Part shown: one piece after another, positions 1 to 6,398 of the stretch
How the letters are laid out: the number at the start of each line of letters is the position of its first letter
Numbering within the stretch: position 1 is the first letter of the stretch
NCBI GenBank assembly: GCA_019509685.1
Contig: JAEKLU010000268.1
Span: 1 to 13,783 of the forward strand
Source: Mesorhizobium sp.
Lineage (GTDB): Bacteria > Pseudomonadota > Alphaproteobacteria > Rhizobiales > Rhizobiaceae
Direction: 5' to 3'
DNA: 13,783 bases
Notes under the pieces: generated by a model
The model's input: the letters and a program-made list of their open reading frames with translations, nothing else
What the model was told of the DNA's origin: nothing
Databases searched by the model: none
Position numbers and translations under genes: made by a program

Positions 1-36
1 AATGCGGTGCCGCCCCTTATCGGCCTGCAAGATCAC
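1..36 (-). CDS. Possible start of a gene downstream of lemA (partial)
   Basis: Only the first 12 codons would be in the window, so the product cannot be read. On the minus strand a GTG codon at 36-34 is preceded by GGAG with a 9-base spacer, and the same frame is closed by a TAG about 15 bases upstream of the GTG, so a start in this place is plausible. It begins 18 bases after the lemA stop, which would fit an operon. From family knowledge, lemA is often followed by a gene for a TPM-domain (YgcG-like) membrane protein. That is inference from context and nothing in the 12 codons confirms it. Confidence 0.3.
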   Translation of the reverse strand, partial: MILQADKGRHRI

Positions 37-54
37 GACGGTTGGCTCCGGCTA

Positions 55-693
55 TCAACCGCCCTGTTTCGTGCCGAAATCGACCTTCGGTGGCTGCATC
101 TTGTCTTCGTCGACGGTGAAATTGGCGTAGGGCTCGTTGCTGCGGAACCAGAACGTTGCCCACAGCACCGAGGGGAAGGTCTTCAGCGTCAGATTGTAAT
201 CCTTGACCGCCAGGATGTAGTCGCGCCGCGCCACCGCGATGCGGTTTTCGGTGCCTTCGAGCTGCGCCTGCAGCGCCAGGAAGTTCTGGTTGGCCTTGAG
301 GTCGGGATAGGCTTCCGACACCGCGATCAGCCGCGACAACGCGCTGGTCAGCCCGGCCTGGGCATCCTGGAACTTCTTGAGCGCTTCGGGATCCTTGAGC
401 GTTTCCGGCGTCACCGTGATCTGCGTCGCCTTGGCGCGCGCCTCGACCACTGCGTCGAGCGTGTCCTTCTCATGCGAGGCGTAGCCCTTGACCGTCTCGA
501 CCAGGTTGGGGATGAGGTCGGCGCGGCGCTGGTACTGGTTCAGCACCTCGCTCCAAGCCGCCCTGGCGTTTTCCTCGGCCGTCGGGATGGTGTTGTAGCC
601 GCAGCCGGCAAGCAGCGGCAGCACGAAAGCCATCATCAGGAAGGCGGGAAGCGTGCGGAACATGGATGGTGAGGCAAGGCGCTGGGCAAGCAT
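55..693 (-). CDS. lemA: LemA family lipoprotein
   Basis: Encodes a 212-residue LemA-family protein, an envelope protein of mainly helical fold whose molecular function is poorly defined. The start at 693 was chosen because GAGGG lies 8 bases upstream on the minus strand; starts at 747 (230 aa) and 663 (202 aa) lack a comparable site. The N-terminus carries a hydrophobic stretch ending in LPLLAGC, a good lipobox, so the mature protein should be lipid-anchored at Cys31, facing the periplasm. The next residues, YNTIPTAEENARAAWSEVLN, followed by YQRRADLIPNLVETVKGYA, are the classic LemA signature, and the length fits the family. It is probably the first gene of a leftward transcript continuing beyond the window edge. 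Family assignment is firm; physiological role is unknown. Confidence 0.93.
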   Translation of the reverse strand: MLAQRLASPSMFRTLPAFLMMAFVLPLLAGCGYNTIPTAEENARAAWSEVLNQYQRRADLIPNLVETVKGYASHEKDTLDAVVEARAKATQITVTPETLKDPEALKKFQDAQAGLTSALSRLIAVSEAYPDLKANQNFLALQAQLEGTENRIAVARRDYILAVKDYNLTLKTFPSVLWATFWFRSNEPYANFTVDEDKMQPPKVDFGTKQGG

Positions 694-770
694 GATCGGT
701 CCCTCGACAGAAGTTGCATGCGAAGCATTACCACAATCGGCGCGCAAGAAAACGGCCTCGGCGGGAACGG

Positions 771-798
771 GTTATCGGCACGTTACCATCGGCCGCAA
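771..798 (-). promoter_or_regulatory. Candidate lemA promoter
   Basis: Read on the minus strand, TTGCGG (798-793) and GATAAC (776-771) are separated by 16 bases and lie about 80 bases upstream of the chosen lemA start. The match to a housekeeping sigma-70-type promoter is partial and rests on inspection only. Confidence 0.22.
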
Positions 799-802
799 GA
801 CT

Positions 803-850
803 CTGTAATAACTGGCAATATCCTGTAGTTGACAAGACGCTGTAATTGGC
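803..850. repeat. Three imperfect CTGTAAT-type direct repeats
   Basis: The gap between the divergent lemA and small membrane protein genes contains CTGTAATAACTGGC (803-816), CTGTAGTTGACA (823-834) and CTGTAATTGGCG (840-851), spaced 20 and 17 bases apart. The second copy contains TTGACA, a consensus -35 sequence for rightward transcription, although no good -10 lies 16-18 bases after it. The spacing of roughly two helix turns would suit a regulator binding one DNA face. No regulator is known and chance is possible. Confidence 0.25.
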
Positions 851-891
851 GAGGCGATCACGATAAGGTCGGCGGAAGGCAGGACACCATC

Positions 892-1143
892 ATGGCCGGA
901 CGACAGGACAGCGACAACGAATCGCGCCGTATCCTCGAGCGCGTCGCGCAGGAGACCGATCCGTCCGGCACCTCGCTGGTGGCGCGGACCGCGAAAGGCG
1001 TGCGCGACCACGTCGCCGCCGCCGACGCCGACCGCGCGGACCCGGTCGAGGTCTGGGGTACGCGCATTGGCAGGATACTCGGCCTGCTTCTGGCGCTGGG
1101 CCTGATGGTCTGGCTCGTGCTTTTCCTCATCCGGGGCAGCTAG
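892..1143 (+). CDS. Small C-terminally anchored membrane protein, hypothetical
   Basis: Encodes 83 residues starting at ATG 892, with purine-rich GGAAGG and AGGAC sequences 6-20 bases upstream. Residues 1-55 are hydrophilic and rich in Asp, Arg and Ala (a segment near 43-50 reads AAADADRA). Residues 60-80 form one strongly hydrophobic helix (GRILGLLLALGLMVWLVLFLI) followed only by RGS, so the protein looks tail-anchored with its soluble part in the cytoplasm. I recognise no domain. It lies 13 bases upstream of the pyridoxal kinase gene in the same direction, so co-transcription is likely, but the sequence gives no functional link. Codon use matches its neighbours, supporting a real gene rather than a chance ORF. 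Confidence 0.75.
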   Translation: MAGRQDSDNESRRILERVAQETDPSGTSLVARTAKGVRDHVAAADADRADPVEVWGTRIGRILGLLLALGLMVWLVLFLIRGS

Positions 1144-1156
1144 GAATCAAAAAACA

Positions 1157-2041
1157 ATGAGCGCCGAAAAACCCGACGCGCCGCGCGCGGTCATCGTCAT
1201 TTCGAGCCATGTCGCCCGTGGTTCGGTCGGCAACCGCGCCGCTGTCTTTGCCTTGGAGACGCTGGGGTTTCCGGTCTGGGCGGTGCCGACGGTCATCCTG
1301 CCCTGGCATCCCGGCCACGGGCGGGCGACACGCATCGTGCCGCCGCTCGACCAGTTCAAGGCGCTGATGGCCGACCTCGAGCGCGCGCCGTGGCTGGACG
1401 AGGTTGGCGCCGTGCTTTCAGGCTATCTCGGCGAGGCGGGCCAGGCCGAGGCGGTCGCCTCGCTCGTCGCCGCCGTCAAGGCCAGGACGCCTGACGCGGT
1501 CTATATCTGCGATCCGGTGATGGGCGATTCGGGCGGCCTCTATGTGCCCGAACCAACCGCGGCCGCCATGCGCGACCGGCTGATGCCGATCGCCGACATC
1601 GCCACCCCCAACCGCTACGAGCTGGAATGGATGGCCGGCGCGCCGCTTCCCGACCTCAAATCGGTGATCTCGGCCGCACTCCATGCCGGGCCGTCGACCA
1701 TGCTGGTCACCTCGGCGCCGTCGATGATGACCGGTAGCACCGGCAATCTTCTGCTCGACGGCACCCAGGCGCTGCTTGCCGAGCACCGCTTGATCGACAA
1801 GCCGCCGAACGGTCTGGGTGACCTGACGGCGGCCGTCTACCTCGCCCGCATCCTCTCCGGCCAACCGGCGATCAAGGCCCTGCAGTCGACCACGGCGGCG
1901 GTCTACGAGATACTCGCGCGCACCGCCAAGCGCGGCGGCGACGAATTGCAGCTCGAAACCGACGCGCAGAGCCTGTCGCATCCGATGGCCATGGTGCAGC
2001 TGCGCCACCTCACGCATCCGGGGCGGGACCGCCTGGCGTGA
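1157..2041 (+). CDS. pdxY: Pyridoxal kinase, PdxY type
   Basis: Encodes a 294-residue ribokinase-fold vitamin kinase that phosphorylates pyridoxal with ATP in the B6 salvage pathway, in the cytoplasm. Seen in sequence: an N-terminal SSHVARGSVGN (16-26) that forms the substrate pocket in this family, the region GYLGEAGQ (89-96), DPVMGD (119-124) for phosphate and metal binding, ATPNRYELEW (149-158), and NGLGDLTAA (218-226), the anion-hole and catalytic-base motif with Asp222. The usual GTGD appears here as GLGD, which conserves both glycines and the aspartate. Start ATG 1157 has AGGAA 10 bases upstream. The 3' end overlaps the next gene in a GTGA junction, indicating translational coupling. 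PdxK would be an alternative name for the same activity. Confidence 0.9.
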   Translation: MSAEKPDAPRAVIVISSHVARGSVGNRAAVFALETLGFPVWAVPTVILPWHPGHGRATRIVPPLDQFKALMADLERAPWLDEVGAVLSGYLGEAGQAEAVASLVAAVKARTPDAVYICDPVMGDSGGLYVPEPTAAAMRDRLMPIADIATPNRYELEWMAGAPLPDLKSVISAALHAGPSTMLVTSAPSMMTGSTGNLLLDGTQALLAEHRLIDKPPNGLGDLTAAVYLARILSGQPAIKALQSTTAAVYEILARTAKRGGDELQLETDAQSLSHPMAMVQLRHLTHPGRDRLA

Positions 2042-2808
2042 TCTCGACCGAGGCCGTTCTGGTCGGCTTAGACGGCTGCAAGGCCGGCTGGATCGCCGTG
2101 CGGTGCGCGCCGGGCGCGGTGCCTTCCCTCGAGGTCTTCGCCAGCTTCGCGGCGCTGCTCGCGGCCAATCCCGACAACGCCGTTGTCGCCGTCGACATGC
2201 CGATCGGTCTGCCGGAGTTTTCGGGCAGAGGCGGGCGCGGACCGGAGGCGCTGGTGCGGCCGCTGCTCGGGCCACGCCAGTCCAGCGTCTTTTCGATCCC
2301 GTCCCGATCGGCGCTTTATGCGGACACCAACGAATTCACCACGATCGAAGCCTGGTACGCCGCGCATATCAGGGCAAGCGAGGTGGCCAGGACCACATCC
2401 GATCCGCCGCGCGGCGTTTCGATCCAGGCCTTTGGCATCTTCTCGAAGATCCGCGAGATCGACGCCTTGCTGATCGCGCGGCCCGATCTGCGCGGCCGCG
2501 TCTTCGAATCGCATCCGGAAGTCGCCTTCTGCCGCCTGAACGACGACCAGGCGATGCGGCTGCCGAAGAAGATCAAGGGTAGCATCAATCCCGCCGGCAT
2601 GGCCGAACGCAAGGCGTTGCTGTGCCGGCACGGCTATGACATGGCCTTTCTCGACCAGGCGCCGCCGCGCGGCGCGGCCGCCGACGATTTCCTCGATGCC
2701 GCCGCGATGATGCTGATCGCCGGCCGCATCGCCAACGGCAAGGCCAGGCCGTTTCCCAGTCCGCCGCTCGTTGACGGTTTTGGCATACCGGTCGCGATCT
2801 GGGCGTGA
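2038..2808 (+). CDS. DUF429 protein, predicted RNase H-fold nuclease
   Basis: Encodes 256 residues of the DUF429 family, predicted from fold comparisons to be RNase H-like; no member is known to me with a settled substrate. Seen: GLDGCKAGW (10-18), the family's first strand with acidic Asp12; VDMPIGLPE (52-60) with Asp53; FESHPEVAF (156-164) with Glu157 and Glu161; and ADDFLDA (215-221) near the C-terminus. These acidic positions could form a metal-binding site as in RNase H-fold enzymes. The GTG start at 2038 overlaps the pdxY stop, so translation is probably coupled and the two proteins made in fixed proportion. The length is complete for the family. Whether it acts on nucleic acid or has a role linked to vitamin B6 is open. 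Confidence 0.88.
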   Translation: MISTEAVLVGLDGCKAGWIAVRCAPGAVPSLEVFASFAALLAANPDNAVVAVDMPIGLPEFSGRGGRGPEALVRPLLGPRQSSVFSIPSRSALYADTNEFTTIEAWYAAHIRASEVARTTSDPPRGVSIQAFGIFSKIREIDALLIARPDLRGRVFESHPEVAFCRLNDDQAMRLPKKIKGSINPAGMAERKALLCRHGYDMAFLDQAPPRGAAADDFLDAAAMMLIAGRIANGKARPFPSPPLVDGFGIPVAIWA

Positions 2809-2954
2809 CAGTATCGGCTGACGCCCCGCTTTGACGCATGGCATTTATGATCAGCCTCCATAATTCTGCATTGCTCGCGACGGGCTTTTGCCGTTAGAGC
2901 CTTTCTCGACCGCAACGAGCTGCCGCCTCCAACCCGGAAAGGCCTTAGCCGCCC

Positions 2955-3596
2955 ATGCCTCATCTTCCCGACCACCTCCTCGCCGGCTATCGCAATTTCA
3001 TGAACGGCCGCTACCTCACCGAGAGCGGGCGCTATCGCGAACTCGCCCGCGAGGGGCAGGCGCCGGAGACCATGATCGTTGCCTGCTGCGATTCGCGCGC
3101 TGCGCCCGAAGCGATCTTCGATGCCGGCCCGGGTGAACTCTTCGTGCTGCGCAATGTCGGCAATCTGGTGCCGCCCTACGAGCCGGACGGCGAGTTCCAT
3201 TCGACTTCGGCCGCGCTCGAATTCGCGGTCCAGAGCCTCAAGGTCAAGAACATCGTGGTCATGGGCCATTGCCGCTGCGGCGGCATCCGCGCCGCGCTCG
3301 ACCCCAACTCGGCGCCGCTGTCGCCCGGCGACTTCATCGGCAAGTGGATGAGCCTGATCGCGCCTGCCGCCGAAACCGTGTCGTCGAGCACCTTCATGAC
3401 GGCAACGGAGCGGCAGACGGCGCTGGAGCGCATCTCCATCCGCTATTCGCTCGCCAATCTCAGGACCTTCCCTTGCGTCTCCATCCTCGAAGGCAAGGGG
3501 CGGCTTTCGCTGCATGGCGCCTGGTTCGACATTTCGACCGGCGAGCTCTGGGTGATGAACAAGGATACCGGCGATTTCGAGCGGCCGGAGCTGTAG
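2955..3596 (+). CDS. Beta-class carbonic anhydrase
   Basis: Encodes a 213-residue cytoplasmic zinc enzyme interconverting carbon dioxide and bicarbonate. The beta-class signature is complete: ACCDSR (43-48) gives zinc ligand Cys44 and the Asp46-Arg48 dyad, and MGHCRCGG (103-110) gives ligands His105 and Cys108. The stretch LRNVGNLVPP (65-74) is the usual active-site strand. The length matches compact bacterial members such as CynT/Can. The ATG at 2955 is the first in frame; a GGAAAGG lies 12 bases upstream, a somewhat long spacer. It stands 146 bases after the DUF429 gene, so it may have its own promoter. The stop codon at 3594-3596 abuts an interspersed repeat. I give no symbol because can and cynT cannot be told apart here. 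Confidence 0.95.
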   Translation: MPHLPDHLLAGYRNFMNGRYLTESGRYRELAREGQAPETMIVACCDSRAAPEAIFDAGPGELFVLRNVGNLVPPYEPDGEFHSTSAALEFAVQSLKVKNIVVMGHCRCGGIRAALDPNSAPLSPGDFIGKWMSLIAPAAETVSSSTFMTATERQTALERISIRYSLANLRTFPCVSILEGKGRLSLHGAWFDISTGELWVMNKDTGDFERPEL

Positions 3597-3680
3597 AGCA
3601 ATTCCAGGAAAAATGTGAAGCGGTTAAGTTCGGCGACTTCGCCGTAACTCTCCGTCCGCAATTGCGTCAAAGGAGATAGA
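3597..3680 (+). repeat. Short interspersed palindromic element between genes
   Basis: Starts directly after the carbonic anhydrase stop with AGCAATTCCAGGAAA and ends with CCGCAATTGCGTCAAAGG then AGATAGAGG. I recall this head-and-tail pattern as an abundant intergenic repeat of Mesorhizobium and relatives, though I cannot search for it here. The outer ends are imperfect inverted repeats around AATT. The middle holds a hairpin, CGGCG-ACTT-CGCCG (3631-3644), extended by AGTT/AACT with one bulged base. The tail forms the ribosome binding site of the next gene. As RNA the element may fold and could affect the 3' end of the carbonic anhydrase message. Confidence 0.7.
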
Positions 3681-3689
3681 GGAGGCGTG

Positions 3690-4106
3690 ATGGATCGGAT
3701 CGGGCGGAGGCCCCTTCTCGCGGCGCTGCTGCTGCTATTCTCGATCATGGGCGCCAGCGCCGATGACGGCGCCATCATCGACCGCTGGTATTCGGCGCTT
3801 CTGGTCGCCGACCGCAGCGAACTCAGAGAGCTTTTGGCCGACGATGCGCGCATGAAGCTCGATGATATCGGCGTCATCCAGACCAAGCAGGATTTCATCG
3901 CTTCGATCGACGAATGGCAGGGCGCGGTCGCCGGCGCCACGATCCGCCACCGCATCGAGAAGAGCGCGAATGGCGAAACCACGGTGCTCGCCTGCTACGA
4001 CTTCCCGGGAAACGACACGCTGATGCGCGAAACTTTCATTGTCGCCGGCGGCCGCATCATCGCCAGCACTCAGACAGCGGTCGCGCAGGACTGCAGCGAC
4101 TATTAA
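3690..4106 (+). CDS. Secreted NTF2/SnoaL-like small protein
   Basis: Encodes 138 residues. Residues 1-24 form a Sec signal peptide: a charged MDRIGRR, a leucine-rich core and cleavage after GASA, so the mature protein (about 114 residues) is likely periplasmic. The mature part begins DDGAIIDRWYSALLVADRSE, the typical first helix of an NTF2/SnoaL-like cone fold, followed by LLADDARMKLDD and later strands ending in TQTAVAQD. Such proteins may bind small ligands or be enzymes; no catalytic residues can be assigned. Two cysteines (in LACYDF and QDCSDY) might form a disulfide. ATG 3690 and GTG 3687 are both possible starts. AGGAG (3671-3675) and GGAGG (3681-3685) lie just upstream and come from the end of the repeat. 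Function unknown. Confidence 0.8.
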   Translation: MDRIGRRPLLAALLLLFSIMGASADDGAIIDRWYSALLVADRSELRELLADDARMKLDDIGVIQTKQDFIASIDEWQGAVAGATIRHRIEKSANGETTVLACYDFPGNDTLMRETFIVAGGRIIASTQTAVAQDCSDY

Positions 4107-4194
4107 GAACCGATGTTGCGCGGCGCCGAGCACCGCCCTACATCCGGGTGACCCGCCCGCATCATCCCACCGAACTGCTTAGTTGGATTTGCCC

Positions 4195-6243
4195 ATGTCA
4201 AAAACCGTCGACCTCGCCGCCCATCCGCTCACCGTCTGGCAAGGGCCGCTCGGCCTGCCGGATTTCGCGCGCATCGGCGATGACGATTTCGGTCCGGTCT
4301 TCGATGCCGCGTTGAAAGCGCATGAAGCCGAGATCGATGCGATCGCGGGAAACAGCGAGGCGCCGACGATCGAAAACACGCTGGCAGCGCTCGAGCTTGC
4401 CGGCGAGCCGCTCGACCATGTGTCGTCGATCTTCTGGTGCCGGGCCGGTGCCCACACCAATGACGCGATCCAGGCCATGGAGCGCGAGATTTCGCCCAAG
4501 ATGTCGCGGCATTTCTCGGCGATTTCGATGAACGAGAAACTGTTTGCCCGCATCGACGACCTCTATCGGCGCCGCGACAGTCTGAAGCTCGACGCCGAAA
4601 CACTGCGCGTGCTGGAAAAGACCTGGAAAGGCTTTGTCCGTTCCGGCGCCAAGCTCGATGCCGAAGGCAAGAAGCGGCTCGCCACCATCAACGAGGAACT
4701 GTCCTCGCTCGGCACCAAATTCGGCCAGAACGTGCTGGCCGACGAACGCGACTGGGCGCTGTTTCTCGACGAGGCCGATCTTGCCGGCCTGCCTGATTTC
4801 CTCAAAAGCGCAATGGCCGAGGCCGCCGAAACGCGCGGCCAGAAGGGCCGCTATGCGGTGACCTTGTCGCGCTCGATCTACGAGCCGTTCTCGACGTTTT
4901 CCGAGCGTCGCGACCTGCGCGAAGTCGCCTTCAACGCCTTCATCATGCGCGGCCAGAATGGCGGCGCTTCCGACAACACCGATGTCGTACGCGACATGCT
5001 GAAGCTGCGCGCCGAAAAGGCGAAGCTGCTCGGCTACGGTTCCTTCGCCGCGCTCAAGCTCGACGACACCATGGCAAAGACGCCGAAGGCCGTGCACGAT
5101 CTGCTCGACCCGGTCTGGGAGAAGGCGCTGGAGAAGGCCGCCGCCGACCAGAAGCAGCTGGAGCGGCTGGCGGCGGCAGCCGGCAGCAACGAAACATTCG
5201 CGGCCTGGGACTGGCGCTTCTACCAGGAGAAGCTGCGCGCCGAAAAATTCGCCTTCGACGAGGCGGAGCTCAAGCCATATCTGCAGCTGGAACGTGTCAT
5301 CGAGGCATGCTTCGATGTCGCCACGAAGCTGTTCGGCATCACCTTCGAGGAGAAGAAAGGCATTGCCGCCTGGCACCCGGACGCCCGCGTCTTCGTGGTG
5401 AAGAACGCCGACGGCAGCGAGCGCGGCCTGTTCCTGGCCGACTATTTCGCGCGGCCATCCAAGCGCTCCGGCGCCTGGATGAGCGCGCTGAAATCCGGCT
5501 ATAAGCTCGGCCATGGCTCAAGGCCGGTGATCTACAACATCATGAACTTCGCCAAGCCGCCGGCCGGCGAGGCAGCGCTGTTGTCGGTCGACGAGGCCAA
5601 GACGCTGTTCCATGAATTCGGCCATGCGCTGCACGGCATGCTGACCGACGTCACCTGGCCGTCGGTGTCGGGAACCTCGGTCAGCCGCGATTTCGTCGAG
5701 CTGCCCTCGCAGCTCTACGAGCACTGGCTGACGGTGCCGGCGGTGCTGGAAAAACATGCGCTGCACGTCAAGACCGGCAAGCCGATGCCGAAGGCGCTGC
5801 TCGACAAGATGCTCGCCGCCCGCACCTTCGGCGCCGGCTTCGCGACGGTCGAGTTCACCGCATCGGCATTGATCGACATGGCCTATCATGCCCGGCCGGA
5901 TGCGCCGGAAAAGCCGCTTCGATACGAGGCCGAAACGCTCGAGAAGCTGCACATGCCAGACACCATCGCTATGCGTCACCGCACCCCGCATTTCGGCCAT
6001 GTCTTTTCCGGCGACGGCTACTCGGCCGGCTATTATTCCTACATGTGGTCGGAAGTGCTCGACGCCGACGCCTTCTCGGCCTTCGAGGAGACCGGCGACC
6101 CCTTCAACCCGGCGCTGGCCGAGCGGCTGCGCAAGAACATCTATGCCGCCGGCGGATCGAAGGATCCGGAAGAGCTGTACACCGCGTTCCGCGGCAAAAT
6201 GCCTTCGCCGGAAGCGATGATGGTGAAGCGAGGGCTGGTGTAG
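4195..6243 (+). CDS. M3 family zinc oligopeptidase (Dcp/OpdA-like)
   Basis: Encodes a 682-residue thimet-type metallopeptidase that degrades short peptides, probably in the cytoplasm since no signal peptide is present. The zinc site is complete: HEFGHALHGM beginning at residue 473 gives ligands His473 and His477 with catalytic Glu474, and DFVELPSQ gives the third ligand Glu502. The C-terminal HFGHVFSGDGYSAGYYSYMW is the conserved substrate-clamping loop with His, Tyr and Gly-rich segment. N-terminal LGLPDFARI and ENTLAALE are typical of this family. Size agrees with both peptidyl-dipeptidase Dcp and oligopeptidase A, which I cannot separate. Start ATG 4195 was preferred over an in-frame TTG at 4183; its Shine-Dalgarno (GGA at 4185-4187) is weak. 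The stop lies 8 bases before a large inverted repeat, which may terminate transcription. Confidence 0.93.
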   Translation: MSKTVDLAAHPLTVWQGPLGLPDFARIGDDDFGPVFDAALKAHEAEIDAIAGNSEAPTIENTLAALELAGEPLDHVSSIFWCRAGAHTNDAIQAMEREISPKMSRHFSAISMNEKLFARIDDLYRRRDSLKLDAETLRVLEKTWKGFVRSGAKLDAEGKKRLATINEELSSLGTKFGQNVLADERDWALFLDEADLAGLPDFLKSAMAEAAETRGQKGRYAVTLSRSIYEPFSTFSERRDLREVAFNAFIMRGQNGGASDNTDVVRDMLKLRAEKAKLLGYGSFAALKLDDTMAKTPKAVHDLLDPVWEKALEKAAADQKQLERLAAAAGSNETFAAWDWRFYQEKLRAEKFAFDEAELKPYLQLERVIEACFDVATKLFGITFEEKKGIAAWHPDARVFVVKNADGSERGLFLADYFARPSKRSGAWMSALKSGYKLGHGSRPVIYNIMNFAKPPAGEAALLSVDEAKTLFHEFGHALHGMLTDVTWPSVSGTSVSRDFVELPSQLYEHWLTVPAVLEKHALHVKTGKPMPKALLDKMLAARTFGAGFATVEFTASALIDMAYHARPDAPEKPLRYEAETLEKLHMPDTIAMRHRTPHFGHVFSGDGYSAGYYSYMWSEVLDADAFSAFEETGDPFNPALAERLRKNIYAAGGSKDPEELYTAFRGKMPSPEAMMVKRGLV

Positions 6244-6251
6244 GCGGCCTT

Positions 6252-6398
6252 CCCTTCTCCCCTTGTGGGAGAAGGTGGATCGGCGCGGTAGCGCCGAGAC
6301 GGATGAGGGGTGTTCCAGCGGAGTGAGACGTTGGTGTTCCCTGGAGCACCCCTCATCCGTCGCCTTCGGCGACACCTTCTCCCACAAGGGGAGAAGGG
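6252..6398. repeat. Long inverted repeat between convergent genes
   Basis: The outer arms at 6252-6277 and 6373-6398 are perfect 26-base reverse complements. Inner arms at 6298-6318 and 6341-6361 match over 21 bases with one mismatch. Each half also holds a small hairpin, CGGCGC-GGTA-GCGCCG at 6281-6296 and CGCC-TTC-GGCG at 6361-6371. The layout is two inverted copies of one modular unit: a GGGAGAAGG palindrome, a small hairpin, then ACGGATGAGGGG. It resembles rhizobial intergenic mosaic elements as I recall them. It fills the whole 109-base gap between the M3 and M81 stops and continues into the M81 gene. In either transcript it would make a strong stem, so a bidirectional terminator role is plausible. 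Confidence 0.88.

Noticed and set aside
764..784. GGAAC ... CGTT resembling an EcfG general-stress promoter
   Set aside because: The spacer is 12 bases, while EcfG-type promoters need about 16-17, so the match is not functional by that consensus.
2831..2864. TTGACG and CATAAT as a possible carbonic anhydrase promoter
   Set aside because: The two hexamers are 22 bases apart, too far for a standard promoter, and no better -10 lies at 16-18 bases.
4198..5514. Long open frame on the minus strand opposite the M3 peptidase gene
   Set aside because: It is a shadow of a GC-rich coding strand: no recognisable motifs, low-complexity composition, and it lies fully within a confidently identified gene.
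6252..6398. Inverted repeat considered as ends of an insertion sequence
   Set aside because: The space between the arms is under 100 bases with no transposase, and no target duplication is visible. A small palindromic intergenic element fits better.
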